The notes under the pieces: generated by a model
Databases searched by the model: none
Seen by the model: only the letters and a program-made list of their open reading frames with translations
What the model was told of the DNA's origin: nothing
Program-made: the position numbers and the translations under genes
Source: Tenacibaculum aiptasiae
GTDB taxonomy: Bacteria; Bacteroidota; Bacteroidia; Flavobacteriales; Flavobacteriaceae
Reading direction: 5' to 3'
Length of the DNA stretch: 64,000 nucleotides
NCBI RefSeq assembly: GCF_008806755.1
Contig: NZ_WAAU01000024.1
Location: 62,001 to 126,000, forward strand
Shown: positions 1 through 10,000 of the stretch, piece after piece
How positions within the stretch are numbered: the stretch's first letter is position 1
Layout: each line of letters starts with the position of its first letter

Positions 1-1338
1 GATGGTTTTGGATCTGCATACGCACAATATATTGCAGGAAAAACATATACTGATGAAGAGCGTGTTGAAACTGAACAAACAGGTTTCTCTAATCTTTACG
101 CTGGTGGTATGGCTAACTTGCAAGAAATTATAAATTTAAATACAGACCCAGCTACTTCATCTACTGTGGCTGTTTCAGGAGCTAATAATAACCAAATTGC
201 AGTTTCAAAGATTTTATTAGCTTGGTCTTTCATGAATGTATCAGATATATGGGGACACGCTCCTTATACTGAAGCTTTAAAAGGAAGTCAAAACTTTAGT
301 CCTGCATACAATACTCAAAAACAAATTTACACAGGAATTATTACTGATTTAAAAGACGCTGGTAATTCTATTACTACTGGAACTATCCAAGGTGATTTAA
401 TTTACAATGGAGACATGGATAAATGGAAAAAATTAGCAGGTTCTTTATTAATGAGAGCTGGTATGCGTTTATCTAATGTTGATGCGACTATGGGATCTGA
501 TGCTTTTAATGCTGGGATGACAATTGGTTCTTTTACTTCAAATGCTGACAATGCTATTTATGCATATGCTGGTGGTGAACTGAACGGTAACCCATACTGG
601 TTATCTTTCACAAATCAAAACAGACTTGATCACGCAGTAAGTAATACAATGGTAGACATGCTAGGAGAAAACAACGATCCTCGTTTACCTATTTATGCGA
701 AACCTATCGTATCTGAAGCAACAACTCCTGTTGGACCAGCTGATTTCTGGGCTAAATACAAAGTATACACAGTAAATGGACAAAAATACGCTGGACAACC
801 TTGGGGATATAGTAATGACAATGCTACTGAATTAACTGTTGAACAAGTATCTTTTGTTGGAACTGCTTTTCAAGATGAAAAAGCACCTTCTGTATTAATG
901 TCTTTTGCAGAAGTTGAATTTTTAAAAGCAGAAGCAGTTGCTAGAACATGGATAAGTGGTGATGCTGAAACTTTTTATAAAAATGGTATTAGAGCATCAA
1001 TGGAACAATATGGTGTTGCTGCTGCTGATATAACAACTTATGTAGATACAGAACCTTTTGCTCAATACAATGCAGCTAATTATTTGAAGTCTATAACAGA
1101 ACAAAAATGGTTAGCTATGTATTTACAAGGATTAAACGCATGGGCTGAGTGGAGAAGAACTGGTTTTCCTGCTTTACAAAATGCTACAGAAGCTTCTGAA
1201 GGTAGAGCTATTCCAAGAAGGAGAGCTTATGCTCAAGCAGAGTTTGACTTAAATAAGACAAATGTAGAAGCTGCAATTGCAGCCATGGGAGCAAATAACA
1301 CTACCACTAAAGTATGGTGGGATGGTGGAAATGAATAA
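1..1338 (+). CDS. SusD-like nutrient-binding lipoprotein, 5' end outside window
   Basis: The reading frame is open from base 1, so the gene starts before the window; 445 residues of the C-terminal part are visible. It matches the SusD/RagB group often labelled SusD_2: the stretch NGDMDKWKKLAGSLLMRAGM, the helix around AEVEFLKAEA, the WAEWRRTGFP motif, and an end in KVWWD are characteristic. SusD proteins are surface lipoproteins that form the lid of a SusC TonB-dependent channel and capture glycans or peptides. The SusC partner is expected just upstream and out of view. A strong terminator follows at 1359, so the SusC at 1457 belongs to a separate unit. Substrate unknown. An internal ATG at 109 is not the start. 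Confidence 0.9.
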   Translation, partial: DGFGSAYAQYIAGKTYTDEERVETEQTGFSNLYAGGMANLQEIINLNTDPATSSTVAVSGANNNQIAVSKILLAWSFMNVSDIWGHAPYTEALKGSQNFSPAYNTQKQIYTGIITDLKDAGNSITTGTIQGDLIYNGDMDKWKKLAGSLLMRAGMRLSNVDATMGSDAFNAGMTIGSFTSNADNAIYAYAGGELNGNPYWLSFTNQNRLDHAVSNTMVDMLGENNDPRLPIYAKPIVSEATTPVGPADFWAKYKVYTVNGQKYAGQPWGYSNDNATELTVEQVSFVGTAFQDEKAPSVLMSFAEVEFLKAEAVARTWISGDAETFYKNGIRASMEQYGVAAADITTYVDTEPFAQYNAANYLKSITEQKWLAMYLQGLNAWAEWRRTGFPALQNATEASEGRAIPRRRAYAQAEFDLNKTNVEAAIAAMGANNTTTKVWWDGGNE

Positions 1339-1358
1339 GATTTTCTATTAAAAATAGA

Positions 1359-1389
1359 CGCCTTGAGAAATTCTCAAGGCGTTTTTTTT
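1359..1389 (+). terminator. Rho-independent terminator
   Basis: A perfect 11-bp stem (CGCCTTGAGAA at 1359-1369 pairing with 1371-1381) is followed by eight T residues. It closes the first SusCD unit and separates it from the SusC gene at 1457. Confidence 0.9.
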
Positions 1390-1456
1390 GTTAAAAAATT
1401 GTGTATTTAAGATAAAATTAAGACTTTAGCGACTAATTAATTCAAATAATTACATA

Positions 1457-4400
1457 ATGAGAACAAAGTTTAATGGAATTTTAACACTTTTACTAGTGTT
1501 ATTTGTGCAAATTTCGTTTGCGCAAGAAAAGACAATTTCAGGTACGGTTTCTGATGAATCAGGCCCACTTCCTGGAGTTACAGTATTAAAAAAAGGTACC
1601 ACGCAAGGTACTGAAACTGATTTTGACGGAAACTATACCATTAAAGCTAAAGTAGGAGATGTTTTAGTTTTTAGTTTTGTTGGAATGAAAAGTGCAGAAA
1701 AAGCAGTTACCAATGCCAACACTATTAATGTTGTAATGCAAAATGATAATGTATTAGATGAAATAGTTGTTGTTGGATATGGTAAAACAACTCAAAGAGA
1801 TTTAACTACTAACATTTCTTCTGTATCTGCTGAAACAGTACAAAGTGTTACTTCTGCTAATATTTCTGGTGCACTTCAGGGGGCTGCTTCTGGTGTACAA
1901 ATTACTCAATTATCAGGTGCTCCAGGTGGAGAGGTAAGAGTAAGAGTTAGGGGAGCTTCTTCTATTAATGGTTCTAACAACCCTTTATATGTTATTGATG
2001 GTATCCCAATGTTTTCAGGAGAAACTTTATCAAATAGTTTTGGAGGACAAAGAAATAGTGCTTTATCTAACTTAAACCCAGATGATATTGAATCTGTAGA
2101 AATCTTAAAAGATGCCGCTTCTGCTGCAATCTATGGTAACAGAGGATCTAATGGTGTTATTTTAATTACAACTAAAAAAGGTAAGTCTGGTAAAGCTAGA
2201 TTTAACATTTCTACTTCTGTTGGTATTCAAAATCCAATTAAGAAATATGAAACTATGAACTATGGAGAGTGGTTAAGATTTGGTGATGCTTACTTCCAAA
2301 ACTCTGGTTTCCCTTCAGGAACTTGGAGTAATAACCAAAACCCTGGTAATGGTTTAGCAGGAGCAACTCAAGCTACTTTAGATGCATATTATAGTGCAAA
2401 TGCTAATAGAGGTTCTAACTATTTAGATGAAATCTATGTAGACAACGCTTTAGTTAAGAATACTAGTTTTAACGTATCTGGTGGTAATGAAAATACTAAA
2501 TACTACTTTGGTATAGCTTCATTTAACCAAGACGGTAACTTATTAACTCAAAGATTTAGCCGTCAAAATGTTAGACTTAACTTAACTCAAAACTTAACTG
2601 ATAATCTTAAATTAACTACAGGTATTTCATTAACTGATGAAAAAATAAGATTAATCCAGAATGATAATAACATTTACGGTGTACTTTCTACTGCTTTATT
2701 AGAAAGACCAGGTCAAGATATTTATAATCCTGATGGAACTTTTAACAGTTATACTAATTTTACTTTCTCTAACCCAGTTCAAAATGCGGTTGAAAACTTT
2801 GACCAAGGAACTACTTTCAGGGTTTTAGGTAATGCTGATTTAGAATATAAATTTGACGAAAACTTAACTTTTAACACTAAGTTTGGTTTAGATCAATTAA
2901 ACTTTAGACAAAGATCTTATTATCCTTCTTCTACTTCTCAAGGTGCTCCAAATGGTAGTGCTGACCAAAGAGAAACAACTAGTAGAAAAATTACTATGTT
3001 AGCTTCTGCTAATTATAATCGTTCATTCACAAACTGGAAACTTAGAACTTTCTTAGGGGCTGAGTATGAAACTAATACTTTCAACTTCTTAAGAGCTGCT
3101 GGTAACGGATTTACTAGTACTTCTTTAACTTACTTAAACAACGCTTCTACTCCTACTACTGCTGATGCATTTTTTAGCGAAGCTAGAAGAGTTTCATTTA
3201 TATCAAGAGTTGGAGTTACTCTTTATGATGATTTAATTTTAGAAGGTTCTGTAAGATATGATGGATCATCAAGATTTAACGCAGATGAAAGATGGGGTCT
3301 TTTCCCTTCTGCTTCTTTAGGTTATATTGTATCAAACAATTCATGGTTTGACAACAATGTAGTTAGCTACTTTAAAGTTAGAGGTTCTTGGGGTATTACA
3401 GGAAACGTATCTGCTGTAGGAAGATATGAAGCTCAGCCTTCAGTTCAATCTGGAAACTATGCAGGTGTTGGTACTTCATTCTTAGGTCTTGCTAACCCTT
3501 CTTTAAGATGGGAGGAAACTTCTCAAATAGATGCTGGTTTTGAAGCTAAGTTTTTAGATGATAGAATTTCTTTAAACTATGCTTACTATGTTAAAGAAAC
3601 TTATGATGATTCGTTAATTCTTAATGTTCCTTTACCTGAAAGTCAAGGAGGAGGAAGTATTACATCTAACGTAGGTTCTATGAGAAACAGAGGTCACGAG
3701 ATTGATGTTAAAGCAACTATTTTTGATAACGAAAACTTCTCTTGGGATACTACTGTAGGTTTCAGTACTTTAGATAATGAAATCGTAAGTTTAGGAGGTT
3801 CTCCTGCTTTTGATGCTGGTTTTGCAAGTAGAGTACAACAAGGTGCTGCTTTAGGAGCTTTTTATGCATTACAAGCTGATGGTTTATATCAAACTGATGC
3901 TGAAGTACCTGCACACTTACAAGCTCAAGGAGTTAGAGCTGGTGATGTAAAATATATCGATCAAAATAATGATCAATTATTAAACGGTGATGATAATGTT
4001 ATCGTTGGATCTCCTTTTGCTGATTTTACTATGAACTGGTCTAGTAATTTAAAATATAAAGCATTTGATCTTAGCTTCTTATGGGCTTGGTCTGAAGGAA
4101 ATGATGTTTTCAACAACAACCTTCAATTCTCAGGAATTACTGGTAGTATAGGATTTAACAAATTTAAATCTCAAAATAACTACTGGACTCCAACAAACAC
4201 AAATACTGATATTCCAAGACCTAACAGAAATACAAGAGCTTATAACAACCAAAACTCATCAAGACTTGTTGAAGATGGTTCGTTTATCAAGTTAAGAAAC
4301 ATTACTTTAGGATATACTTTACCTAAAATTAAAGGTTTTGATAAAATTAGACTTACTTTATCAGGAGATAACTTAATCGTAATTACTGACTATTCTGGTA

Positions 4401-4510
4401 CTGATCCAGAGGTTAACTTCTCAGGAGGTAACTCAATCGTTGGTGGTACAGATTTCTTAACTCAAGGAGGAAGTAAAGTTGTGAAGTTTGGTGTTAATGT
4501 ATCATTCTAA
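1457..4510 (+). CDS. SusC/RagA-family TonB-linked outer membrane protein
   Basis: A 1017-residue outer-membrane channel for TonB-driven import of oligomeric nutrients. In order: signal peptide ending in SFAQ (about residue 23); a carboxypeptidase-D regulatory-like domain (about 26-95, with DESGPLPGV and ETDFDG); the SusC hallmark LDEIVVVGYG; a plug domain with NNPLYVIDGIP and VEILKDAASAAIYG, ending near ILITTKKG; then a beta-barrel whose last strand ends in VNVSF with the terminal phenylalanine typical of outer-membrane proteins. No N-terminal STN signalling domain is seen, so control by an anti-sigma factor is unlikely. The SusD partner follows after 15 bases. No degradative enzyme lies nearby, so the substrate is unknown. 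Confidence 0.95.
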   Translation: MRTKFNGILTLLLVLFVQISFAQEKTISGTVSDESGPLPGVTVLKKGTTQGTETDFDGNYTIKAKVGDVLVFSFVGMKSAEKAVTNANTINVVMQNDNVLDEIVVVGYGKTTQRDLTTNISSVSAETVQSVTSANISGALQGAASGVQITQLSGAPGGEVRVRVRGASSINGSNNPLYVIDGIPMFSGETLSNSFGGQRNSALSNLNPDDIESVEILKDAASAAIYGNRGSNGVILITTKKGKSGKARFNISTSVGIQNPIKKYETMNYGEWLRFGDAYFQNSGFPSGTWSNNQNPGNGLAGATQATLDAYYSANANRGSNYLDEIYVDNALVKNTSFNVSGGNENTKYYFGIASFNQDGNLLTQRFSRQNVRLNLTQNLTDNLKLTTGISLTDEKIRLIQNDNNIYGVLSTALLERPGQDIYNPDGTFNSYTNFTFSNPVQNAVENFDQGTTFRVLGNADLEYKFDENLTFNTKFGLDQLNFRQRSYYPSSTSQGAPNGSADQRETTSRKITMLASANYNRSFTNWKLRTFLGAEYETNTFNFLRAAGNGFTSTSLTYLNNASTPTTADAFFSEARRVSFISRVGVTLYDDLILEGSVRYDGSSRFNADERWGLFPSASLGYIVSNNSWFDNNVVSYFKVRGSWGITGNVSAVGRYEAQPSVQSGNYAGVGTSFLGLANPSLRWEETSQIDAGFEAKFLDDRISLNYAYYVKETYDDSLILNVPLPESQGGGSITSNVGSMRNRGHEIDVKATIFDNENFSWDTTVGFSTLDNEIVSLGGSPAFDAGFASRVQQGAALGAFYALQADGLYQTDAEVPAHLQAQGVRAGDVKYIDQNNDQLLNGDDNVIVGSPFADFTMNWSSNLKYKAFDLSFLWAWSEGNDVFNNNLQFSGITGSIGFNKFKSQNNYWTPTNTNTDIPRPNRNTRAYNNQNSSRLVEDGSFIKLRNITLGYTLPKIKGFDKIRLTLSGDNLIVITDYSGTDPEVNFSGGNSIVGGTDFLTQGGSKVVKFGVNVSF

Positions 4511-4525
4511 ATAAAATAAAATAAA

Positions 4526-5875
4526 ATGAAAAAAATATCTTTAAAAATAACATTACTTTTTCTTACAATTATTTCATTTGTAGGATGTAATGACAAATTA
4601 GATTTAACAGACCCAACTACCTTAGGTGTTGATCAATTTATAACGGATTATGCTTCAGCTAGAACAGCTATGGCTCGTTTATATGATAATATTCAAACTT
4701 ATGGTACTAATCAACCAGTTATTGTTACTCAAAGAATGGTTTCTGGTTTATATGCGGATGAATTAAGACACTCTGGTTCATTCCCTACTTTTACACAAGC
4801 TCTTGTAAACAATATCTTAGTAGATAACATTAGTTTTACTAGAATTTTTGCTGGTCACTATAACATTATTAACAGAGCTACAATTATTATTAGAACTGTT
4901 CCTGGTGTTGCTGATTTATCAAGCGCTCAAAAAGAAGAATTAATTGCTGAGGCAAAAGCTGTTAGAGCTTGGTCTTATTTCCAATTAGTTAAAATTTATG
5001 GTGGATTACCTATTATTGACAAAGTTTTCATTTTAGATGGAAATGCTGCTAGAGATACTCCTAGATCTTCAGAGGCTGATGTATATAGTTATATTGCTGC
5101 TGAGATAGCTTCTGCAAAAGGTAAGCTTTCATCTTCGAACTCTAACATTTACTTTACAAATGATGCTTTAAGTGTATTAGAAGCTGAAGTACACTTATTT
5201 ATGGGTAACTATAACTTAGCTGAGCCTGTATTACAATCTTTAATTGGTAAATATACTTTAGATCCAAACTATGCAAATCTTTTTGCTTTAGGAAACACAA
5301 GTTCTTCTACTATTTTTAGAATTAACTACAACGCTTCTGATAGCAACTCTTTAGCTTTTAACTTTACTCCAACAGGTAGATTAGAAGTAGCTCCATCTCA
5401 AGCTTTACTTAATTCATTTGAAACTGGAGATACTCGTAAGAATTTAATAGCAAACAATACTATTCCTCTTTCTGCTTACATAAATAAGTATACTGATAAT
5501 GCTGAAGGTAAAGATTTACCTTACATTTACCGATATGCTGATGTAATTTTAATGTACGCTGAAGTTTTAGCTAGAAAGAATGATGCTAATGCATTAACTT
5601 ACATTAACATGATTAGATCTAGAGCTAGCTTACCTGCTTTAACTACTTTTGATTCAAGTAACGTAGTTGATGTAATTGCTAGAGAAAGAAATGCTGAATT
5701 TTTCGGAGAAGGTAAAAGATGGGAAGATGTTAAACGTTTAGGTTTAGCTCAAACTGTTATCGGATCGAAAACTGGAATTACTTTTGCTCCAAAGATGTTA
5801 TTATGGCCTATTCCTCAAGACGAATTAGATGCTAATGGCGCTATTTCTCAGGCAGATCAGAATCCTGGTTACTAA
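4526..5875 (+). CDS. SusD/RagB-family nutrient-binding lipoprotein
   Basis: A 449-residue surface lipoprotein, the lid of the SusC channel encoded 15 bases upstream. The N-terminus is a lipoprotein signal with lipobox ending at Cys21 (SFVGC). The fold is the all-helical TPR-like SusD type: the N-terminal part contains AEAKAVRAWSYFQLVKIYGG and the C-terminal part the motifs YRYADVILMYAEVLAR, RERNAEFFGEGKRWEDVKRL and LLWPIPQDELDAN, ending in QNPGY, all typical of the classical SusD/RagB group rather than the SusD_2 group seen at both neighbouring loci. The pair therefore differs in lineage from the flanking pairs. The unit is closed by the terminator at 5900. Confidence 0.95.
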   Translation: MKKISLKITLLFLTIISFVGCNDKLDLTDPTTLGVDQFITDYASARTAMARLYDNIQTYGTNQPVIVTQRMVSGLYADELRHSGSFPTFTQALVNNILVDNISFTRIFAGHYNIINRATIIIRTVPGVADLSSAQKEELIAEAKAVRAWSYFQLVKIYGGLPIIDKVFILDGNAARDTPRSSEADVYSYIAAEIASAKGKLSSSNSNIYFTNDALSVLEAEVHLFMGNYNLAEPVLQSLIGKYTLDPNYANLFALGNTSSSTIFRINYNASDSNSLAFNFTPTGRLEVAPSQALLNSFETGDTRKNLIANNTIPLSAYINKYTDNAEGKDLPYIYRYADVILMYAEVLARKNDANALTYINMIRSRASLPALTTFDSSNVVDVIARERNAEFFGEGKRWEDVKRLGLAQTVIGSKTGITFAPKMLLWPIPQDELDANGAISQADQNPGY

Positions 5876-5899
5876 TAACTGATAGAATTATAATTTTAG

Positions 5900-5925
5900 C
5901 CACCTCTTTTAGAGGTGGTTTTTTT
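5900..5925 (+). terminator. Rho-independent terminator after SusCD unit
   Basis: CCACCTCT (5900-5907) pairs with AGAGGTGG (5911-5918) across a TTT loop and is followed by seven T residues. Its T-tract lies where the -33 region of the rlmB promoter would be expected. Confidence 0.9.
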
Positions 5926-5941
5926 ATACAATAAATTCAAC

Positions 5942-5949
5942 TACATTTG
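5942..5949 (+). promoter_or_regulatory. Bacteroidota -7 element of rlmB
   Basis: TACATTTG fits the consensus TAnnTTTG exactly. Its last base is only four bases before the ATG at 5954, so transcription should begin at or within one or two bases of the start codon and the mRNA would be leaderless. No clear -33 TTTG is present, only the T-tract of the preceding terminator. Confidence 0.65.
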
Positions 5950-5953
5950 CAGC

Positions 5954-6691
5954 ATGGAAGAAAATACAACTATTTTTGGTATAAGAGCAATAATTGAAGC
6001 TATAGAAAGTAATGCTTCTATTAACAAAGTTTACCTTCAAAAAGGACTTAGAGGAGAGTTATTTTTTCAATTAGATAAATTATTAAAAAAAAATAAAATA
6101 TCTGTTAGTGTAGTTCCTACAGAAAAATTAGATAGACTATCAAAACATAATAATCATCAAGGTGCTGTTGCCAAAATTTCACCTGTCGATTTTCATGATT
6201 TAGAAACACTTATTGAAAACACAATAAACTCTAACAAAACACCATTATTCTTACTGTTGGATCAAATTTCAGATGTTCGTAACTTTGGGGCTATTATTAG
6301 AACCGCTGAATGTACTGGTGTTAATGGAATTATTATTCAAAAAAGTGGAAGTGCTCCTGTTAATGCAGAAACCATAAAAACATCTGCTGGAGCTGCATTT
6401 AAAGTTCCTATTTGTAAAGTTGATCATATTAAAGATGCTATTTTTCAATTACAAGCTGCAGATATTAAATTAGTTGCTGCAACTGAAAAAACAGAAGACT
6501 CTATTTTTGACATTGATTTTAAACAGCCAATTGCTATTGTAATGGGATCTGAGCATAAAGGAGTAAGCAAATCTGTATTGAAAATGGTAGATTACAAAGC
6601 AAAACTTCCACTACTTGGAGAAATAAGCTCTTTAAATGTTTCTGTTGCTTGCGGTGCCTTTCTTTATGAAACTGTAAGACAACGAAATTAA
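5954..6691 (+). CDS. rlmB: 23S rRNA 2'-O-ribose methyltransferase RlmB (TrmH/SpoU family)
   Basis: A 245-residue SAM-dependent methyltransferase that methylates a conserved guanosine 2'-OH in 23S rRNA (G2251 in E. coli). The N-terminal substrate-binding domain opens with TTIFGIRAIIEAIES; the C-terminal SPOUT (knotted) domain shows all three SpoU motifs: DVRNFGAIIRTAECTG, VMGSEHKGVS and LNVSVACGAFLYE. I start at ATG 5954 because this gives the family's usual N-terminus; an in-frame GTG at 5915 lies inside the terminator hairpin of the previous unit and is rejected. The gene stands alone, with its own promoter and terminator. Some SpoU relatives modify tRNA, but length and domain order fit RlmB. 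Confidence 0.92.
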   Translation: MEENTTIFGIRAIIEAIESNASINKVYLQKGLRGELFFQLDKLLKKNKISVSVVPTEKLDRLSKHNNHQGAVAKISPVDFHDLETLIENTINSNKTPLFLLLDQISDVRNFGAIIRTAECTGVNGIIIQKSGSAPVNAETIKTSAGAAFKVPICKVDHIKDAIFQLQAADIKLVAATEKTEDSIFDIDFKQPIAIVMGSEHKGVSKSVLKMVDYKAKLPLLGEISSLNVSVACGAFLYETVRQRN

Positions 6692-6715
6692 TTTAATATA
6701 CAAATACAATAATAG

Positions 6716-6743
6716 AAAAGCCTTGAATATTCAAGGCTTTTTT
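6716..6743 (+). terminator. Rho-independent terminator after rlmB
   Basis: AAAAGCCTTGAA (6716-6727) pairs with TTCAAGGCTTTT (6730-6741), followed by more T residues. The remaining 260 bases before the next gene contain the phased boxes at 6890-6939 and a possible weak promoter near 6974-6981 (AAATTTTG). Confidence 0.85.
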
Positions 6744-6889
6744 GCTTTATAAAATCAATAATAACTACTTACTACTCTTAAAAAATTAGAAAAGACAGTT
6801 CCTCCACCCTTTATATACTTTACTAAATTTTATTTTATTCATAAAAATACAAATTAGGTTATTGAGTCTCTTTTTGTACGAGAATTCAA

Positions 6890-6939
6890 ACCGTTAATTA
6901 CATAAAAACAACCGTTAATTACATAATACGACCGTTTAT
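6890..6939 (+). promoter_or_regulatory. Three phased 9-bp direct repeats, LytTR-like boxes
   Basis: ACCGTTAAT occurs at 6890-6898 and 6911-6919 and ACCGTTTAT at 6931-6939. The starts are 21 and 20 bases apart, two helical turns, so all three face the same side of the DNA. The first two match the published LytTR-domain half-site pattern WMMGTTNRK and its spacing; the third departs at one position only (T where A or G is expected). The boxes end 64 bases before the SusC start at 7004, a suitable place for an activator. A LytTR response regulator is encoded at 48147-48878. Binding is inferred, not shown. Confidence 0.55.
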
Positions 6940-7003
6940 TAATTTACCATATATTGAAGTCTTTTGAATCATTAAATTTTGAACTTAATTAATTCAAATT
7001 CGT

Positions 7004-10000
7004 ATGATTAAAACAAAATTAAATGGGATATTAACGTTAACATTAACGTTGATTATGCAAATTTCTTTTGCACAAGAGCGTGTAATTTCAGGTAATGTTT
7101 CTGATGAATCAGGACCTCTTCCTGGGGTTGCAATAATAAAAAAAGGTACAACAACAGGTACTGAAACAAATTTTGATGGAAATTTTTCAATCAAAGCAAA
7201 AAAAGGAGAAATACTAGTTTTTAGTTTTCTCAGTATGAAAAAAGTAGAAAAAATTGTAGGTGACTCAGATCAAATAAATGTTATCATGAAAAATGATAAT
7301 GTTCTTGATGAAGTAGTTGTTACCGCTCAAGGTGTTAAAAAAGAAAAAAGAGCATTAGGATACTCTGTTGCTACAGTTGATTCAGAACAACTATCTAATA
7401 AACCACAAAATGATGTAGCTAGAGCATTAGCTGGCAAGGTACCTGGTGTATCTATTGTAGGTGGTGGTGGTGTTTCTGGGGCAGCTGCAAATATTAATAT
7501 TAGGGGTATATCTTCTATTAATGGTAATAATTCGCCACTATTTGTAATTGATGGTGTTTTAGTTTCATCATCTACTAATACACAAAGTGGTGCGTTATCC
7601 TCTTCTGGAGCTTCAACCGCGAGTAGAATCAGTGATATAGACCCTAATAATATTGCTTCTTTAAGTATTTTAAAAGGATTAAGCGCTACTGTACTTTATG
7701 GTTCGCAAGGTAGGAATGGGGTTGTTTTAATAACTACAAAAACAGGGGCTGGTAATAATAAAAACGGTAAAGCTTGGGCTAACATAAGTACTTCTTACTA
7801 TGTAAATGCAATATCATCAACACCAGATTATCAAAATACCTATGGTAATGGTTGGCAATTAGGCTCTGGTAAAGCTTTTAGTAATTGGGGACCTAAATTT
7901 ACACCTGGAGCAACAATTAACCACCCATATTCAGGTAACACTTATGCAACAACTCAAGGAGGAGGCTCTTTTGATACCTTTTTCCCACAATTTGTTGGTC
8001 AAAGTTATGAATATAAGCCATATAATTCTGTAGATAATTTTTTCAAACCTGGAGACATAGTTAATGTTTCTCTTTCTTTAGGAAAAGCATCAGAAGATTA
8101 TTCATACTCAATGAGTTTTTCTAATTTAGAAGAAACTGGTTTTACTCCAGGTAGTACATTAGATAGACAAAATTTTAGTATTGGAGGTTCTGCCAACCTA
8201 GATTATGGTTTATCTATTCAAGGTAATATAAATGTTTCTGTAACAAATAAAAAAAACCCTCCTACGGCGGGGAGTACAGGAACTTCAAATGTAAGAGATG
8301 GGGCTGCTGGTGTTTATGCAAATGTCCTATACACTCCAAGGAGTATTGATTTAAATAATTTACCATATCAAGATTCACAAGGTAGAAGTGTTTATTATAG
8401 AAGTTCTAATGATATTCAAAATCCTTTATGGACAGTAAATAATCAATATGTAAAAGAGAAAACACCTCGTGTTAATGGAAAATTTCAGGCTTCATTAAAA
8501 TTATTTGAAGGCGCGTCCTTAACTTGGAAAACTGGTTTTGACATTTATTCAGAAACTCAAGAATTTTTTTCAAATAAAGGAGGAATTCAAATAGCTCTAG
8601 GTTCATATCAAAAAATTAAAAACACAGAATTTACTTGGGATCATTCAGCTTTATTTAATTATGAAACAAATTTAAATGATAATATTACTTTAGAATCCTC
8701 TATCGGATTTAGTATTTATAATAATACTTTTGAAAGGTTAACTTCAAATTATTCAGAACAATTAGTTTTTAACAAATTCTTTGCTAGTAATTTTGTTAAT
8801 AAAAACGCTGGTGATTTTTATAATAGAGAGTCAAAAATTTTAGGTTTATTTGGAACAGCTACATTTGGCTATAAAAAATATTTATACCTAAATATAGCAG
8901 GTAGAAATGATTGGGCTTCAACTCATGAAATAGCTAATAGGTCTATATTTTACCCTAGTACTAGTGTTTCTTTTATACCAACTTCAGCTTTTCCAAGTTT
9001 AAAGTCAAAATATGGCTTAAATTATTTAAAGCTAAGAGGTGGTTATGCTACGTCAGCTAATTTTGCAGATCCATATAGAACTAGAGCTACTTTAGGAATA
9101 GGTTCTAATCTCTGGTTATTAGATGGTACAGGAAATCCAATAAATACAAATAGCGTTAGCAACGTTTTAGCCAATCCAAACTTAAAACCTGAATTATTAT
9201 CAGAAATTGAAATAGGGTTAGACGCTAAACTTGTTAATAATAGAATTGGTATAGATTTATCTTTATACAAAAAAAACGCTAAAGACCAAATAGTTAATCA
9301 ATCTTTGGACCCATCTACTGGTGCTACTAGCACTACAATAAACGCAGGTGAATTAGAAACAAAGGGAATTGAGTTAGGTTTAAACTTAATCCCTATTAAA
9401 AATGAAAACTTTAACTGGGACACCTATTTTAACTTTAACTCAGTAAGAACAAAAGTTATTTCTTTACCAAACGGAATTAAAGAATTAAGAACTGCTGGTC
9501 CTTTTACAAATTTAGCAAATTTTGCTATCGTCGGTGAACAATATAACTTAATTAAAGGATCATATATACAAAGAGACGCTAATAACAACCCTATAGTTAA
9601 TGAACAAGGTTTTTATACGCTAGCTCCTGGTGAAAAAGTTATAGGTAACCCTAACCCCGATTTCACCTTAAATTTCACTAATAACATTAGATATAAAAAT
9701 TGGAATTTAGGAATGCAATGGGATTATGTAAAAGGCGGAGATATTTATTCCGCAACTGCATATACACTTACCTCAAGAGGATTAACCAAAAATACCGATT
9801 TTGATAGAAGTATTCCTGTGGTACTACCTGGAGTTAAAGCAGATGGAACTCCAAACGATATCCAAATTTCTGCAAATGATGCATATTGGGCTGGTAGTGC
9901 TTTTTCAAGTGAATTTAGAATTTATGATGCTACCACTATAAGGTTAAGAGAGGTCTCATTAACTTATAAATTTACAGATGAAATGCTTAAAGGAACTTTC

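Noticed and set aside
5915..5953. GTG-initiated upstream extension of rlmB
   Set aside because: It lies in the terminator hairpin and between the -7 element and the ATG; the homologous N-terminus starts at 5954.
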